Shown: one piece after another, positions 16,382 to 25,257 of the stretch
Numbering within the stretch: the stretch's first letter is position 1
Layout of the letters: each line of letters begins with the position of its first letter
Assembly (NCBI GenBank): GCA_031292525.1
Contig: JARLGY010000023.1
Coordinates: 186,001 to 250,000 of the forward strand
Direction: 5' to 3'
DNA: 64,000 nt
Source of the DNA: Flavipsychrobacter sp.
Lineage (GTDB): Bacteria; Bacteroidota; Bacteroidia; Chitinophagales; Chitinophagaceae
The notes under the pieces: generated by a model
The model's database searches: none
Seen by the model: only the letters and a program-made list of their open reading frames with translations
Told to the model about the DNA's origin: nothing
Made by a program: the position numbers and the translations under genes

Positions 16382-16672
16382 ATGGCAGACAACCTCATAC
16401 CTGTAAATCTATGGCTCGCTGGCCGCAGCTACCGCATACGCATCAAGCCTGATGAAGAAAGCGCAGTACGTACCGCCGTAAAACTTGCCGACGATAAAAT
16501 AACGGAAATGAGAACGCATTATGCGGGCAAAGACGATCAGGACTTTATAGCTATGTGCCTGCTCATGTATGCCGCAGACAGCGCCACAGAAGCTTTTAAT
16601 AGCCCCTACCTCAAAAGTGAACTTAACGACATGTGCATGAAAATAGATGCAGTTGTTGGCAAGGAAGAATAA
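16382..16672 (+). CDS. zapA: Cell division protein ZapA
   Basis: Small cytoplasmic protein of 96 residues that binds and bundles FtsZ at the division ring. It shows the ZapA N-terminal beta hairpin (I-P-V-N-L-W-L-A-G-R-S-Y-R-I-R near 6-20) and a long helix expected to form an antiparallel coiled-coil tetramer. Length is typical of the family. It lies directly behind lspA. The next gene, murF, is convergent with 37 bases between them and no visible terminator. Confidence 0.82.
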   Translation: MADNLIPVNLWLAGRSYRIRIKPDEESAVRTAVKLADDKITEMRTHYAGKDDQDFIAMCLLMYAADSATEAFNSPYLKSELNDMCMKIDAVVGKEE

Positions 16673-16709
16673 CACCTTAATATCACCAAGCAATTACTTT
16701 CTTCTCTAG

Positions 16710-18002
16710 TTAAGCCTCTGGGATGGCTGCCAATAACACTTCCATCTTACTCCCCCGCGATCCTTTTATCAATATTGAGCTATTAGCCGGCCTCTGTTGC
16801 CTTATATATTCAGCAGCAGCAGCAGAGTCAGCAAACCATTTATAAGTAGTCTGTATAGTCTTAAATTCTGGCCCTACCAATAGTACATCCTGCCAGTCAT
16901 ACTTACCTATCAAAGCCACAAGAGCAGCATGTTCCAATTGTTCATCAGCCCCCATTTCTTTCATCCCACCTATCCACAGCATCTTGTGCGGTAGTTCCAT
17001 CTTGGCAAAGTTGGTAATAGCAGCCTCCATACTGGTAGGATTTGCATTATATGCATCAAGTATCACACTATTACTACCCTTCTTTAACCATTGCGATCTG
17101 CTGTTATCTGGATTATACGCTGCTATCGCTGTTTTCATGGTGTCAATTCCTACTCCAAAATGCAAGCCAACGGCTGCCGCCACCATTACGTTAGAGAAGT
17201 TATAGGCTCCTACCAGTTGTGTATCAAGCATGGCTTCTGCATGACTGGTTAACACTGCTACTTTCAAAAATACCCCAGACAAAATTGGCTGTCCAATATA
17301 TGTAGCATTAGCGCTACCGTACGTCACTTGTCTGTTTATTCCCGCAGCCATGCCTTTCAGGTAGTCAAGATCTGTATTCCTGAAGATGGTTCCATTTGTA
17401 GCTCTTATATAATCATAAAGCTCCCCTTTCCCTTTTCTTACACCTTCAATGCCGCCGAAGCCTTCTATATGCGCCTTACCGCTATTTGTTATTATTCCGT
17501 GGGTGGGCAGGGCTATCTTACAATATCCTTCTATCTCCTTTTGGTGGTTTGCCCCCATTTCTATTACAGCAAACTCCGCATCAGTTTTGATCTTCAGCAA
17601 GGTCAGTGGCACACCTATATGGTTGTTCAGGTTACCTTCTGTAGCATATACCTTGTACTTGCTGCTCAGCACTGCTGTTACAAGCTCTTTTGTAGTGGTT
17701 TTACCGTTAGATCCTGTAATTGCTATAAACGGAATTTGAAACTGCATCCTATGGTACCTGGCTAGCTGTTGTAGCGTTTCCAGCACATCTGGCACAACTA
17801 TACACTTATCATTTTGTGCATACCTTATATCATCAACTACAGCATAGGCAGCCCCTGCCTCCAACGCTTGCAGCGCAAATGTATTACCATCAAAAGAAGG
17901 GCCTTTTAATGCAAAGTAAATATCCCCTTCTTTAAGCTTGCGTGTATCTGTCTGCACAGAGGGATAACTGAGATAGATCTGGTATAAAGCTGAAATTTCC
18001 AA
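16710..18002 (-). CDS. murF: UDP-MurNAc-tripeptide D-Ala-D-Ala ligase MurF
   Basis: Cytoplasmic ATP-dependent ligase of 430 residues that adds D-Ala-D-Ala to UDP-MurNAc-tripeptide, the last soluble step of peptidoglycan precursor synthesis. The N-terminal domain carries D-T-R-K-L-K-E-G-D-I-Y-F-A-L-K-G. The central ATP site is I-T-G-S-N-G-K-T-T-T-K at about 95-105. The ligase C-terminal domain shows I-L-D-A-Y-N-A-N-P-T-S-M near 314-325. It lies downstream of gldJ in the same direction, but a strong terminator sits between them. murF also neighbours gldJ in Flavobacterium johnsoniae as I recall it, so the linkage may be old. Confidence 0.92.
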   Translation of the reverse strand: MEISALYQIYLSYPSVQTDTRKLKEGDIYFALKGPSFDGNTFALQALEAGAAYAVVDDIRYAQNDKCIVVPDVLETLQQLARYHRMQFQIPFIAITGSNGKTTTKELVTAVLSSKYKVYATEGNLNNHIGVPLTLLKIKTDAEFAVIEMGANHQKEIEGYCKIALPTHGIITNSGKAHIEGFGGIEGVRKGKGELYDYIRATNGTIFRNTDLDYLKGMAAGINRQVTYGSANATYIGQPILSGVFLKVAVLTSHAEAMLDTQLVGAYNFSNVMVAAAVGLHFGVGIDTMKTAIAAYNPDNSRSQWLKKGSNSVILDAYNANPTSMEAAITNFAKMELPHKMLWIGGMKEMGADEQLEHAALVALIGKYDWQDVLLVGPEFKTIQTTYKWFADSAAAAEYIRQQRPANSSILIKGSRGSKMEVLLAAIPEA

Positions 18003-18046
18003 TAGACACTGAATTATTGATGAGAGTCGTAAACTTTCCTAAAAAT

Positions 18047-18076
18047 AAAAAAACCTCCTTAAAAGGAGGTTTTTTT
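18047..18076 (-). terminator. Strong terminator after gldJ
   Basis: Inverted repeat AAAAAAACCTCCTT / AAGGAGGTTTTTTT with a GC-rich core, 20 bases after the gldJ stop in the minus direction. The flanking A- and T-runs make it symmetrical. It separates gldJ from murF. Confidence 0.88.
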
Positions 18077-18095
18077 ATGTATTACTTTAGTATGT

Positions 18096-19628
18096 TTATT
18101 TAGTGTGCTTACCTTCTTTGCCAAAGTAGTTACCACCACGTTCTTCGTTACCATCTGGGCTACCCAGGCGATCCATTACACAACGGAAACCTACAGTAGC
18201 ACTAGCTTGGTTAGCTTGCATAAAACGGCGTGTACCTGGAGACATGTAGTATGCACGGTCGTTCCATGATGCACCTTTAATAACTTTAGCATCATCGTTA
18301 ACAAGGGTTGTGTTACCAAAATTGTAAACATAGTTCGATGTGCTATCACCATCTTCAAAGCCTCTTACGTCAGCATTCCTGTTTTCAACGCGATTGTTGG
18401 CAGCTAGATCATCAGGAGTTAAAGTACGTACTGGCAGGTGACCAAGGCTATCCTTATCTTCCAGTGAGTTATCTTCCGCAACACGTTTGTAAGCAGTGTA
18501 AACATTACCACGGAAAGGACGGAAATCATTAACATCCTGGTGAGAAGTTGGACGGTAAGTATCCAGTGTCCATTCGCTCACGTTACCGGCCATGTTATAC
18601 AAACCAAATGCATTTGGCTGATAAGAGTAAACTGGTGCTGGTATGTCAGCGTTATCGTTAAGTGCACCGGCAATACCCATGTTATCACCTTCACCACGTT
18701 TGAAATTACCTAAGAATTCACCTTGGTATTCGTTGCGAAGACCATAACGGGTTGTGTTCTTAGCACCCCAAGGATATGTATTACGTTCTGTTATAACTTC
18801 TTCACCACGGCGACGGCGTGTAGCTGGTTCAGGATTGTTGCCTATCAGGCCAAGGGCAGCATATTCCCACTCTGCTTCTGTTGGCAGGCGGTAGTTTGGC
18901 AACAGGTAACCATCGGCATATGTACTATTACGTTTGCCAGATCCTCCTGGATCGAGGTCTTTCTTTTTGTGAGTGCCGGCAGCACCATCATACTGACCAT
19001 TAACATATGTTTCAGTAGAAAACTCATCTTCATTCACCTGGTTAGGATTTTTCTTCAGCTGGCCGTTCTTAATAAGTATGTACTCATTAACACGGTCGCT
19101 GCGCCATTTGCAATAATCGTTTGCCTGGCTCCAGTTTACACCAACTACAGGGTAGTTGTTATACGCAGCTGTGCGGAAATAATATTGTACCAATGGCTCG
19201 TTGTAAGAAAGGGCCTGGCGCCATACTGTTTCATCAGGCATTGATTTAGCCACAACTTCAGGATAATCCGATGCATATGTACGGTTCATCCAGTATGTAT
19301 ATTCACGGTAGTCAACGTTAGCAACTTCAGTTTCATCCATATAGAAGGAAGATACTGACACTGTACGTGGAATATTATTGCGCTCACCTGTAAGGTCTTC
19401 TTCAGTCATCCCCATTGTGAAACGACCACCTTCAACCAGAACCAGACCTGGCCCGAGTTTCTGTCCGGTAAAGTTTGGAACGTCAAAACCGCCCAGCTTA
19501 GGGTCGTTGTAATTCCAACCTGTCTTGGAGGATACACCAGTACCAGTTGATTTTTTCGAAGAGCATGCTGAAAGTATAGTAGCTGCCCCGATGCACAGCA
19601 AGCTCACGCCGATGAGTGTTCTTTTCAT
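18096..19628 (-). CDS. gldJ: Gliding motility / T9SS lipoprotein GldJ
   Basis: Outer-membrane-associated lipoprotein of 510 residues required for gliding and stability of the type IX secretion machinery. The signal peptide ends L-S-A-C (Cys near 22). The body is a formylglycine-generating-enzyme-like (SUMF1) fold with G-G-R-F-T-M-G, F-Y-M-D-E-T-E-V, Y-P-V-V-G-V-N-W, R-L-P-T-E-A-E-W-E-Y-A and G-A-S-W-N-D-R. The opening G-W-N-Y-N-D-P-K-L-G-G-F and G-P-G-L-V-L-V-E-G-G identify GldJ rather than its paralogue GldK, and no gldL, gldM or gldN follows. It is divergent from porU-porV, and murF lies downstream, as I recall for F. johnsoniae. A serine-, threonine- and charge-rich insertion spans about 205-235. 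Confidence 0.85.
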   Translation of the reverse strand: MKRTLIGVSLLCIGAATILSACSSKKSTGTGVSSKTGWNYNDPKLGGFDVPNFTGQKLGPGLVLVEGGRFTMGMTEEDLTGERNNIPRTVSVSSFYMDETEVANVDYREYTYWMNRTYASDYPEVVAKSMPDETVWRQALSYNEPLVQYYFRTAAYNNYPVVGVNWSQANDYCKWRSDRVNEYILIKNGQLKKNPNQVNEDEFSTETYVNGQYDGAAGTHKKKDLDPGGSGKRNSTYADGYLLPNYRLPTEAEWEYAALGLIGNNPEPATRRRRGEEVITERNTYPWGAKNTTRYGLRNEYQGEFLGNFKRGEGDNMGIAGALNDNADIPAPVYSYQPNAFGLYNMAGNVSEWTLDTYRPTSHQDVNDFRPFRGNVYTAYKRVAEDNSLEDKDSLGHLPVRTLTPDDLAANNRVENRNADVRGFEDGDSTSNYVYNFGNTTLVNDDAKVIKGASWNDRAYYMSPGTRRFMQANQASATVGFRCVMDRLGSPDGNEERGGNYFGKEGKHTK

Positions 19629-19840
19629 AATCAGAGAAAAATATTTTCTACAATTTGTATTAGCAAAGATTGTTAAAAGTATTACAATACTATAGCATTC
19701 TTTTCAAAATGTCAAGCTTTCAAATCCTATTGAATAAAAAAAACTCCTTTTTTCTTTTTAAAGCCTATAATATTTCAATGATATTATCGTTTTAACATTA
19801 CTGAAACCATTGTAAATACTATTCAGACAGCATTATTACG

Positions 19841-19848
19841 TAAATTTG
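19841..19848 (+). promoter_or_regulatory. Candidate -7 box for porU
   Basis: TAAATTTG, a full TAnnTTTG match, 36 bases before the porU ATG. It is in the 256-bp gldJ-porU divergent spacer, which is AT-rich and otherwise shows no clear structure. Confidence 0.45.
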
Positions 19849-19884
19849 ATACGTTGAACTTTTAGACTTTACGCACCGTAAATT

Positions 19885-22800
19885 ATGAAAAGAATATTTC
19901 TCTGCCTTTTTGCATCCTTATTGCTATCAGCCCCATCAGCAAGCTTTGCTGCAAGCTATACCTGTCATGTAGATACCCTATCTATACACAATGGCACCAT
20001 CACCAAAACCATTTGGCTCGATAATTATGCCGTGCCCGACATTTCTTTTCAAGACATTACCTACGCCAATGCCGTATCCCTGCCGGCAAAAGTTTCTGCT
20101 GCTGCACAAGGGCAGTATAGCCTAAGTTTGGGTATGGATCGCAAACGTCCATTTGCCGTAATACACATCCCGGTATATATAAAGGACAACGCTTCCGGCA
20201 GTACTAATCGCTTATCCGATTTCACACTTACTGTTACCGAAAAGCCCGTTGAATCAGCCCTAGGCAAAACAACACAAACCACCTCTGCCACAAGTTCTGT
20301 GCTGGGCAGTGGCACTTTTTATAAAATAGCGATCCCAACAACCGGCTTTTATAAAATTGATGCGAGCTTTCTTTCCAAACTTGGTGTCAATGCATCTTCC
20401 ATCAACACGGCAAACATCAGGTTATTCGGTAACGGTGGCAATATGCTTTCCGAAAACAATGCGGTTCCCCGCCCGCAAGACCTTCTGGAAAATGCTTTAT
20501 GGGTAAATGATGGTGGCGATGGAAAGCTTGATCCGAATGATTTTGTGACATTTTATGCCATAGGCCCAACACAATGGAGCAAGGACAGCGTTAATCAGAA
20601 ATTTGTCCATCATAATAACCTCTATGCAGACAGCAGCTACTACTTTCTCACATTCGATAATGGCGCTGGTTTACGCATCAGCAGCCAGGGTACTGCACCT
20701 TCAGCTAATGTAAACGTTACTAGTTTTAACGACTACGCAGCGCACGATATAGATCTGGAAAACCCAGGAGGGCTAGGTAAGGAATGGTATGGTGAACAAT
20801 TCAGCCAGAACCCAGGACAGCCTTCCACGCAAACATTTACTTTTAATCTGGGTACTGTAGCCGACTCTATTTCCTGCTCTGTCGCTTTAGGTGATGTCTC
20901 TGCGGCTGATTATAATCGGTTTAGTGTGTCATTAAACAACCAAACGTTAACAACACAAACCTTCTATGCTAATTCCACTGGCGATGATCCCATAGCTGAA
21001 AACATATCCCCAGCATTCAAAGTAGCTCTGGGTAGCAGTACTGCTGCATTCACCATTACTTATACACCTGTCGATTATGCATCTGTTGGCTACCTCAATT
21101 ACATAGAGATCAATATGCGTCGCCCATTGGGCATTTCCGGTTCACAACTTAGCTTTCGCGACTGGCGTAGTATAGGTGCCGGAAACGTAGCAAAATATGT
21201 AGTGCAGGGTGCTAATGCAACAACGCAAGTATGGGATGTCACTAATCCTCAGGTACCTGTGCTTATGAACGGCTCCCTTGATGGCAGCGGCAATTATACC
21301 TTTACCTGCGCTGCGCAATATCTTCATGAGTTCGCCGCGTTAAATACTACAGCGTTTCCACTACCTGCCTATTCCGGTCCGGTTGCTAATCAAAACCTGC
21401 ATGCCCTCGCTCAGGTCAATATGATAATAGTTACCAACCCTGAGTTTATCGATGCTGCAAACCAACTTGCAGATTTTCATAGAACTGCCGACAACTATAC
21501 AGTTGCGGTAGCTACTACCAACCAGGTTTACAACGAATTTTCTTCTGGCGGTCAGGACCTCAGTGCCATTCGCGATTTCGCAAAAATGTTTTACGACCGT
21601 GCAGGCAACGACACTGCACAAATGCCCCGCTACCTGCTCTTATTGGGTGGCGCATCATACGATTACAAAGACAGGGTACCCAACAATAGTAATTACGTCC
21701 CTACGTTTGAATCAGCCTATTCACACAGCATTACAGACAGTTATTGCTCTGATGATTTTTTCAGCTTCCTCGATAATAATGAATACATAGAGAACACCAC
21801 TATTGTAAACGCTATGGATATTGGTGTGGGTCGCTTACCTGCACGCAATGCATCAGATGCGCTGGCTATGGTCAACAAAATTAAAGCATACAAAAGCACA
21901 CAGTCCCTGGGCCCATGGCGCATCGCAGCTACTTTCGCCGCAGACCGTAACGATGAAGCCGGTGAACATATGGACGATGCAGAGGCAATGGCAGCAAACA
22001 TACAAACCAGCAGCAAAAACCTCTACAACGAAACCAAGGTGTACTTAGATGCGATGACCGTATCATCAACCCCCGCAGGCGAACGTTGTCCAGATGCCAA
22101 CTCCATCCTCGACAACCAGGTGTATAAAGGCAATTTCCTTATGAATTACAATGGTCACGGTAACCCAACGGTATGGTCTGCACGTCGCATACTTACTGCC
22201 GATGATTATAACAACTGGAACAATCTCTACATGCTGCCATTTATGGTAACAGCCACTTGCGATTTCGGCCAATTCGATCAACCCGCTTACGTATCTGCAG
22301 CAGAGCAATTGGTGATCAGGAACACAGGGGGTGTAATAGCCGCAATTACCACTACTAAAGCGGTTTATGCAACACCTAATCATGAGCTTAACATACAATA
22401 CCTTTCAGCACAGTTCCAGCATTATGCAGATCTGCACTGGAATACTTTTGGAGATGCTTTCAGGATGGGCAAAAACGTAAACTACAGGTACGATACTGCT
22501 GATGCTTTTACACTTGCCAACTACCGCAAGTTCACCCTCCTGGGCGATCCAGGGCTGCAACCCGATTTCCCTAAGTATGCAGTACGTATAGACAGTGTAG
22601 TAGATGGCTTTACAATGCAGAAGGCAGACTCTGTAAAAGCCCTCGGCACCTATGTCTTGAAGGGTAGCGTTACAGATGCTAATCATAATATCCTTACTGA
22701 TTTCAATGGCACCATATCAGTTTCCTTTTTTGATAAACCAACTACTGTACGCACCATCAGTGGCACTAACGAACTATACAACATACAAGACAATGTAATA

Positions 22801-23643
22801 TACCGCGGTAAAGCCACTGTCACTAATGGGCTTTATACACTCACCTTCATTACACCTAAAGACATCAACTATACAAATGGCGCAGGCAAGATCAGCACTT
22901 ATGCTGACAATGGCACAACCGATGCCGCAGGCTCAGATTCAGGTTATGTAGTGGGTGGCTATTCAGACCACCCGGTTTCTAGCACTACTCCACCTATCGT
23001 AAAACCATATATTGGCGATAGCCTCTTCATCAATGGTGGCATCACAGGCCCAAACACAGTATTGTTTGTGTCTTTGTTCGATCAGACAGGTATTAACGTA
23101 TCAGGCACCAATGTCGGGCACGATTTGATAGGTATCCTGGATGGCGATGTTGCGCAACCTTACATACTGAACGATTATTACCAGACTATCACAAACAGTT
23201 ATCAGCAGGGGTATGTTTCCTATCCTATATCGGGTCTTGCCAACGGCAGGCACAGTATTACCGTTCGGGCGTGGGATGTAAACGATAATCATGCAGAAGG
23301 CACTGTAGATTTCGTGGTTGTAGATGGTAAAGTTGTAGAAGTGGCTGATCTCTATAACTACCCTAACCCGTTTAAAGATGAAACCCACTTTATTTTTGAA
23401 CATAACCACCCCAACGAGACATTAAATGTAACATTGGCCATATACAATACTTCAGGCATACAGGTAAAAATATTCCAGCAATCATTTGCTTCCACTAATA
23501 GCCGCAGCAACGAAATTATTTGGGATGGCACCGACAACAGTGGTGCTAAACTACCCTCTGGCGTATATATTTGCCGGATGCAAGTGGCAACAGAATCAGG
23601 AATAAAGACTACCGCATACGAAAAAGCAGTCTTGGTACGTTAA
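19885..23643 (+). CDS. porU: Type IX secretion system sortase PorU
   Basis: Surface cysteine protease/transpeptidase of 1252 residues that removes the C-terminal signal of T9SS cargo and attaches cargo to A-type LPS. It has a signal peptide (1-23), a long beta-rich N-terminal region and a gingipain-like C25 domain (about 505-880). The catalytic His is in N-Y-N-G-H-G-N-P-T (H758) and the Cys in T-A-T-C-D-F-G-Q-F-D (C792). The C terminus (about 1165-1252) is a FlgD-like or CTD-like sandwich with Y-N-Y-P-N-P-F near its start and S-G-V-Y-I-C-R-M near its end. PorU is known to keep such a domain although it is not itself processed. It is followed by porV, its partner, after 109 bases with a separate promoter. 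Confidence 0.93.
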   Translation: MKRIFLCLFASLLLSAPSASFAASYTCHVDTLSIHNGTITKTIWLDNYAVPDISFQDITYANAVSLPAKVSAAAQGQYSLSLGMDRKRPFAVIHIPVYIKDNASGSTNRLSDFTLTVTEKPVESALGKTTQTTSATSSVLGSGTFYKIAIPTTGFYKIDASFLSKLGVNASSINTANIRLFGNGGNMLSENNAVPRPQDLLENALWVNDGGDGKLDPNDFVTFYAIGPTQWSKDSVNQKFVHHNNLYADSSYYFLTFDNGAGLRISSQGTAPSANVNVTSFNDYAAHDIDLENPGGLGKEWYGEQFSQNPGQPSTQTFTFNLGTVADSISCSVALGDVSAADYNRFSVSLNNQTLTTQTFYANSTGDDPIAENISPAFKVALGSSTAAFTITYTPVDYASVGYLNYIEINMRRPLGISGSQLSFRDWRSIGAGNVAKYVVQGANATTQVWDVTNPQVPVLMNGSLDGSGNYTFTCAAQYLHEFAALNTTAFPLPAYSGPVANQNLHALAQVNMIIVTNPEFIDAANQLADFHRTADNYTVAVATTNQVYNEFSSGGQDLSAIRDFAKMFYDRAGNDTAQMPRYLLLLGGASYDYKDRVPNNSNYVPTFESAYSHSITDSYCSDDFFSFLDNNEYIENTTIVNAMDIGVGRLPARNASDALAMVNKIKAYKSTQSLGPWRIAATFAADRNDEAGEHMDDAEAMAANIQTSSKNLYNETKVYLDAMTVSSTPAGERCPDANSILDNQVYKGNFLMNYNGHGNPTVWSARRILTADDYNNWNNLYMLPFMVTATCDFGQFDQPAYVSAAEQLVIRNTGGVIAAITTTKAVYATPNHELNIQYLSAQFQHYADLHWNTFGDAFRMGKNVNYRYDTADAFTLANYRKFTLLGDPGLQPDFPKYAVRIDSVVDGFTMQKADSVKALGTYVLKGSVTDANHNILTDFNGTISVSFFDKPTTVRTISGTNELYNIQDNVIYRGKATVTNGLYTLTFITPKDINYTNGAGKISTYADNGTTDAAGSDSGYVVGGYSDHPVSSTTPPIVKPYIGDSLFINGGITGPNTVLFVSLFDQTGINVSGTNVGHDLIGILDGDVAQPYILNDYYQTITNSYQQGYVSYPISGLANGRHSITVRAWDVNDNHAEGTVDFVVVDGKVVEVADLYNYPNPFKDETHFIFEHNHPNETLNVTLAIYNTSGIQVKIFQQSFASTNSRSNEIIWDGTDNSGAKLPSGVYICRMQVATESGIKTTAYEKAVLVR

Positions 23644-23689
23644 TTGTGTTAAACAAACTCACTGGTAATTAATTTGCCAGCAAATATTA

Positions 23690-23719
23690 TTGCAGACTGC
23701 ATAAAAAGGGATAATTTTG
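23690..23719 (+). promoter_or_regulatory. Bacteroidetes-type promoter of porV
   Basis: TTG at 23690-23692, 19-base spacer, TAATTTTG at 23712-23719. It lies 34 bases before the porV ATG, so porV can be transcribed independently of porU. Confidence 0.6.
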
Positions 23720-23752
23720 CCCAACCTTAAAATAAATATTAATAATTACAGA

Positions 23753-24940
23753 ATGTCAAAACGCATTGCTTTTATTGGTTTAACACTTATATCCGGGTTA
23801 ACAACACTTACATCTTTTGGTCAGACATCTACCAAAGCTAATGTGAATGGGCAAACCGGAACAGACTTTGTTACTACAGCAGTTCCCTTTTTGCGCATAA
23901 GCCCCGATGCCCGCGCAGGTGCTATGGGCGATGCTTCTATAGCAGTGTCACCCGATGCTAACGCACAATACTGGGATGTTGCCAAGATCCCATTTTCTGA
24001 TAAAAAATACGGAGTATCTGCAACATATACGCCATGGCTTAAAGATCTCGTACCCGATATATTCCTTGCTTACATCGCTGGTTATGCCAAATTCGGAGAA
24101 AACGACGACCAGGCTATCAGTGCATCTATGCGCTATTTCTCCCTTGGTAATATAAGTTATACCGATTTCAATGCTAACCCTATAGGTACGGGTATGCCAC
24201 GCGAATATTCTTTCGATGCCGGTTATTCCCGTCGCTTATCTCCATATTTGGGTGTTGGTGTTACCATGCGTTATATACACTCGGCTATTGCTTCAGGCGT
24301 TAGTGCTCAGCCAGGAACAGACTATAAACCCGGCAACACGCTAGCTGCAGACCTTGGCGTATTTTATACCCGCACAAAAGATATTGATGGCATAAAAAGT
24401 CGTACGTTCAGTTTTGGCGCAGTAGCTAGCAACATAGGTGGCAAAATATCTTACAACAACACGCGTAAAGATTTCATACCTATGAATCTCGGTGTTGGCA
24501 TTGCTTACACGTCTAAGTTTGATGAGTACAACGCTATCACCTTCGCGTTAGATGTAAACAAACTGTTGGTACCCGCACTCAATAGTGCCGACACTCAAGT
24601 ATCTGTAGTTTCAGGTATATTAGGCTCGTTCACAGATGCCCCAGGTGGTTTTAGCGGCGAGATGAAACAAATAGACGTCTCTTTGGGTGCTGAATACTGG
24701 TATCAAAACCAGTTTGCGCTCAGGGCCGGTTATTTCTACGAAAACCCGGACAATGGAGATCGTCAGTATTTCACTACTGGTATAGGTGTTAAGTACAATG
24801 TATTCCAGCTCAATGCATCATACCTCATCCCTTCAGGTTCAGGTATCTCCCGCAACCCATTGTCAAATACACTGCGTTTCTCGCTTCTGTTTGCTTTCGA
24901 TAAGCTCGAGAAGTCAGCTGATGCCGGAAGCAGCGAATAA
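23753..24940 (+). CDS. porV: T9SS outer membrane protein PorV (LptO)
   Basis: Outer membrane 14-strand barrel of 395 residues (FadL-like fold). It collects T9SS cargo from the translocon and delivers it to the PorU sortase. The signal peptide ends T-S-F-G before Q-T. The conserved opening P-F-L-R-I-S-P-D-A-R-A-G-A-M-G-D follows at about 43-58. Further on, A-L-R-A-G-Y-F-Y-E-N-P and T-G-I-G-V-K-Y are typical. ATG 23753 starts the signal peptide; an upstream TTG frame extension overlaps the promoter and is discounted. A terminator follows. Confidence 0.93.
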   Translation: MSKRIAFIGLTLISGLTTLTSFGQTSTKANVNGQTGTDFVTTAVPFLRISPDARAGAMGDASIAVSPDANAQYWDVAKIPFSDKKYGVSATYTPWLKDLVPDIFLAYIAGYAKFGENDDQAISASMRYFSLGNISYTDFNANPIGTGMPREYSFDAGYSRRLSPYLGVGVTMRYIHSAIASGVSAQPGTDYKPGNTLAADLGVFYTRTKDIDGIKSRTFSFGAVASNIGGKISYNNTRKDFIPMNLGVGIAYTSKFDEYNAITFALDVNKLLVPALNSADTQVSVVSGILGSFTDAPGGFSGEMKQIDVSLGAEYWYQNQFALRAGYFYENPDNGDRQYFTTGIGVKYNVFQLNASYLIPSGSGISRNPLSNTLRFSLLFAFDKLEKSADAGSSE

Positions 24941-24967
24941 CATGCTGATCTATCATCTTAAAAATAT

Positions 24968-24992
24968 AAGCGCCTTTAATGGCGCTTTTTTT
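24968..24992 (+). terminator. Terminator after porV
   Basis: Stem AGCGCC (24969-24974) and GGCGCT (24981-24986) followed by a T-run to 24992, 28 bases after the porV stop. Confidence 0.85.
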
Positions 24993-25257
24993 GATTATAA
25001 TTTTGTAGATAAACGCTTTTCTTGCAATCTACCATCAAGTCTTACCTTTCTCCCTGCTGGTCAAATTCAATGGCTCGGAAAATTATCAGTGTAACTATGG
25101 AACAAACCGACTTATTTAAAAATAGCAGTGCCAGTCAAAACGACTGGCACTGCTACATGATTAACTGGTTTTATTTGTCGCTGCTATCTTCTTCTAGCCA
25201 GCCTAACTTATCAATCTGAACGAAGATAGTTAAACGCGTGTACCTCTTGCAAGCCTA
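24993..25257. other. Non-coding spacer with a promoter-like box and a hairpin
   Basis: No convincing gene lies between the porV terminator and the lipoprotein stop. The stretch holds a plus-strand TAATTTTG box (24998-25005) and a perfect 13-base-arm hairpin (25124-25154). Short complementary pieces near 25182 and 25220 are also present. A small plus-strand frame (25022-25219) has no protein-like composition. Confidence 0.5.
25124..25154 (-). terminator. Hairpin, probable terminator for the minus-strand lipoprotein gene
   Basis: Perfect 13-base arms (25124-25136, 25142-25154) with a 5-base loop. Read on the minus strand the stem is followed by ATTTTTA, a short U-tract. It lies about 100 bases past the stop of the lipoprotein gene. 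Confidence 0.6.

Noticed and set aside
18723-19244. Plus-strand open frame inside gldJ
   Set aside because: GldJ is continuous with all SUMF1-like motifs; the opposite frame shows no protein-like motif.
18096-19628. GldK as the name for this lipoprotein
   Set aside because: GldK and GldJ share the same fold, but the G-W-N-Y-N-D-P and G-P-G-L-V-L-V-E-G-G openings, the porU-porV neighbours and the lack of gldL-gldN fit GldJ.
23340-23643. PorU C-terminal domain as evidence that it is ordinary T9SS cargo
   Set aside because: PorU is known to retain a CTD-like domain while acting as the sortase; the C25 catalytic pair identifies it as the machinery, not just cargo.
25022-25219. Plus-strand ORF in the porV-lipoprotein spacer
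   Set aside because: It crosses the strong hairpin at 25124-25154 and the translation is low-complexity and Ser-rich.
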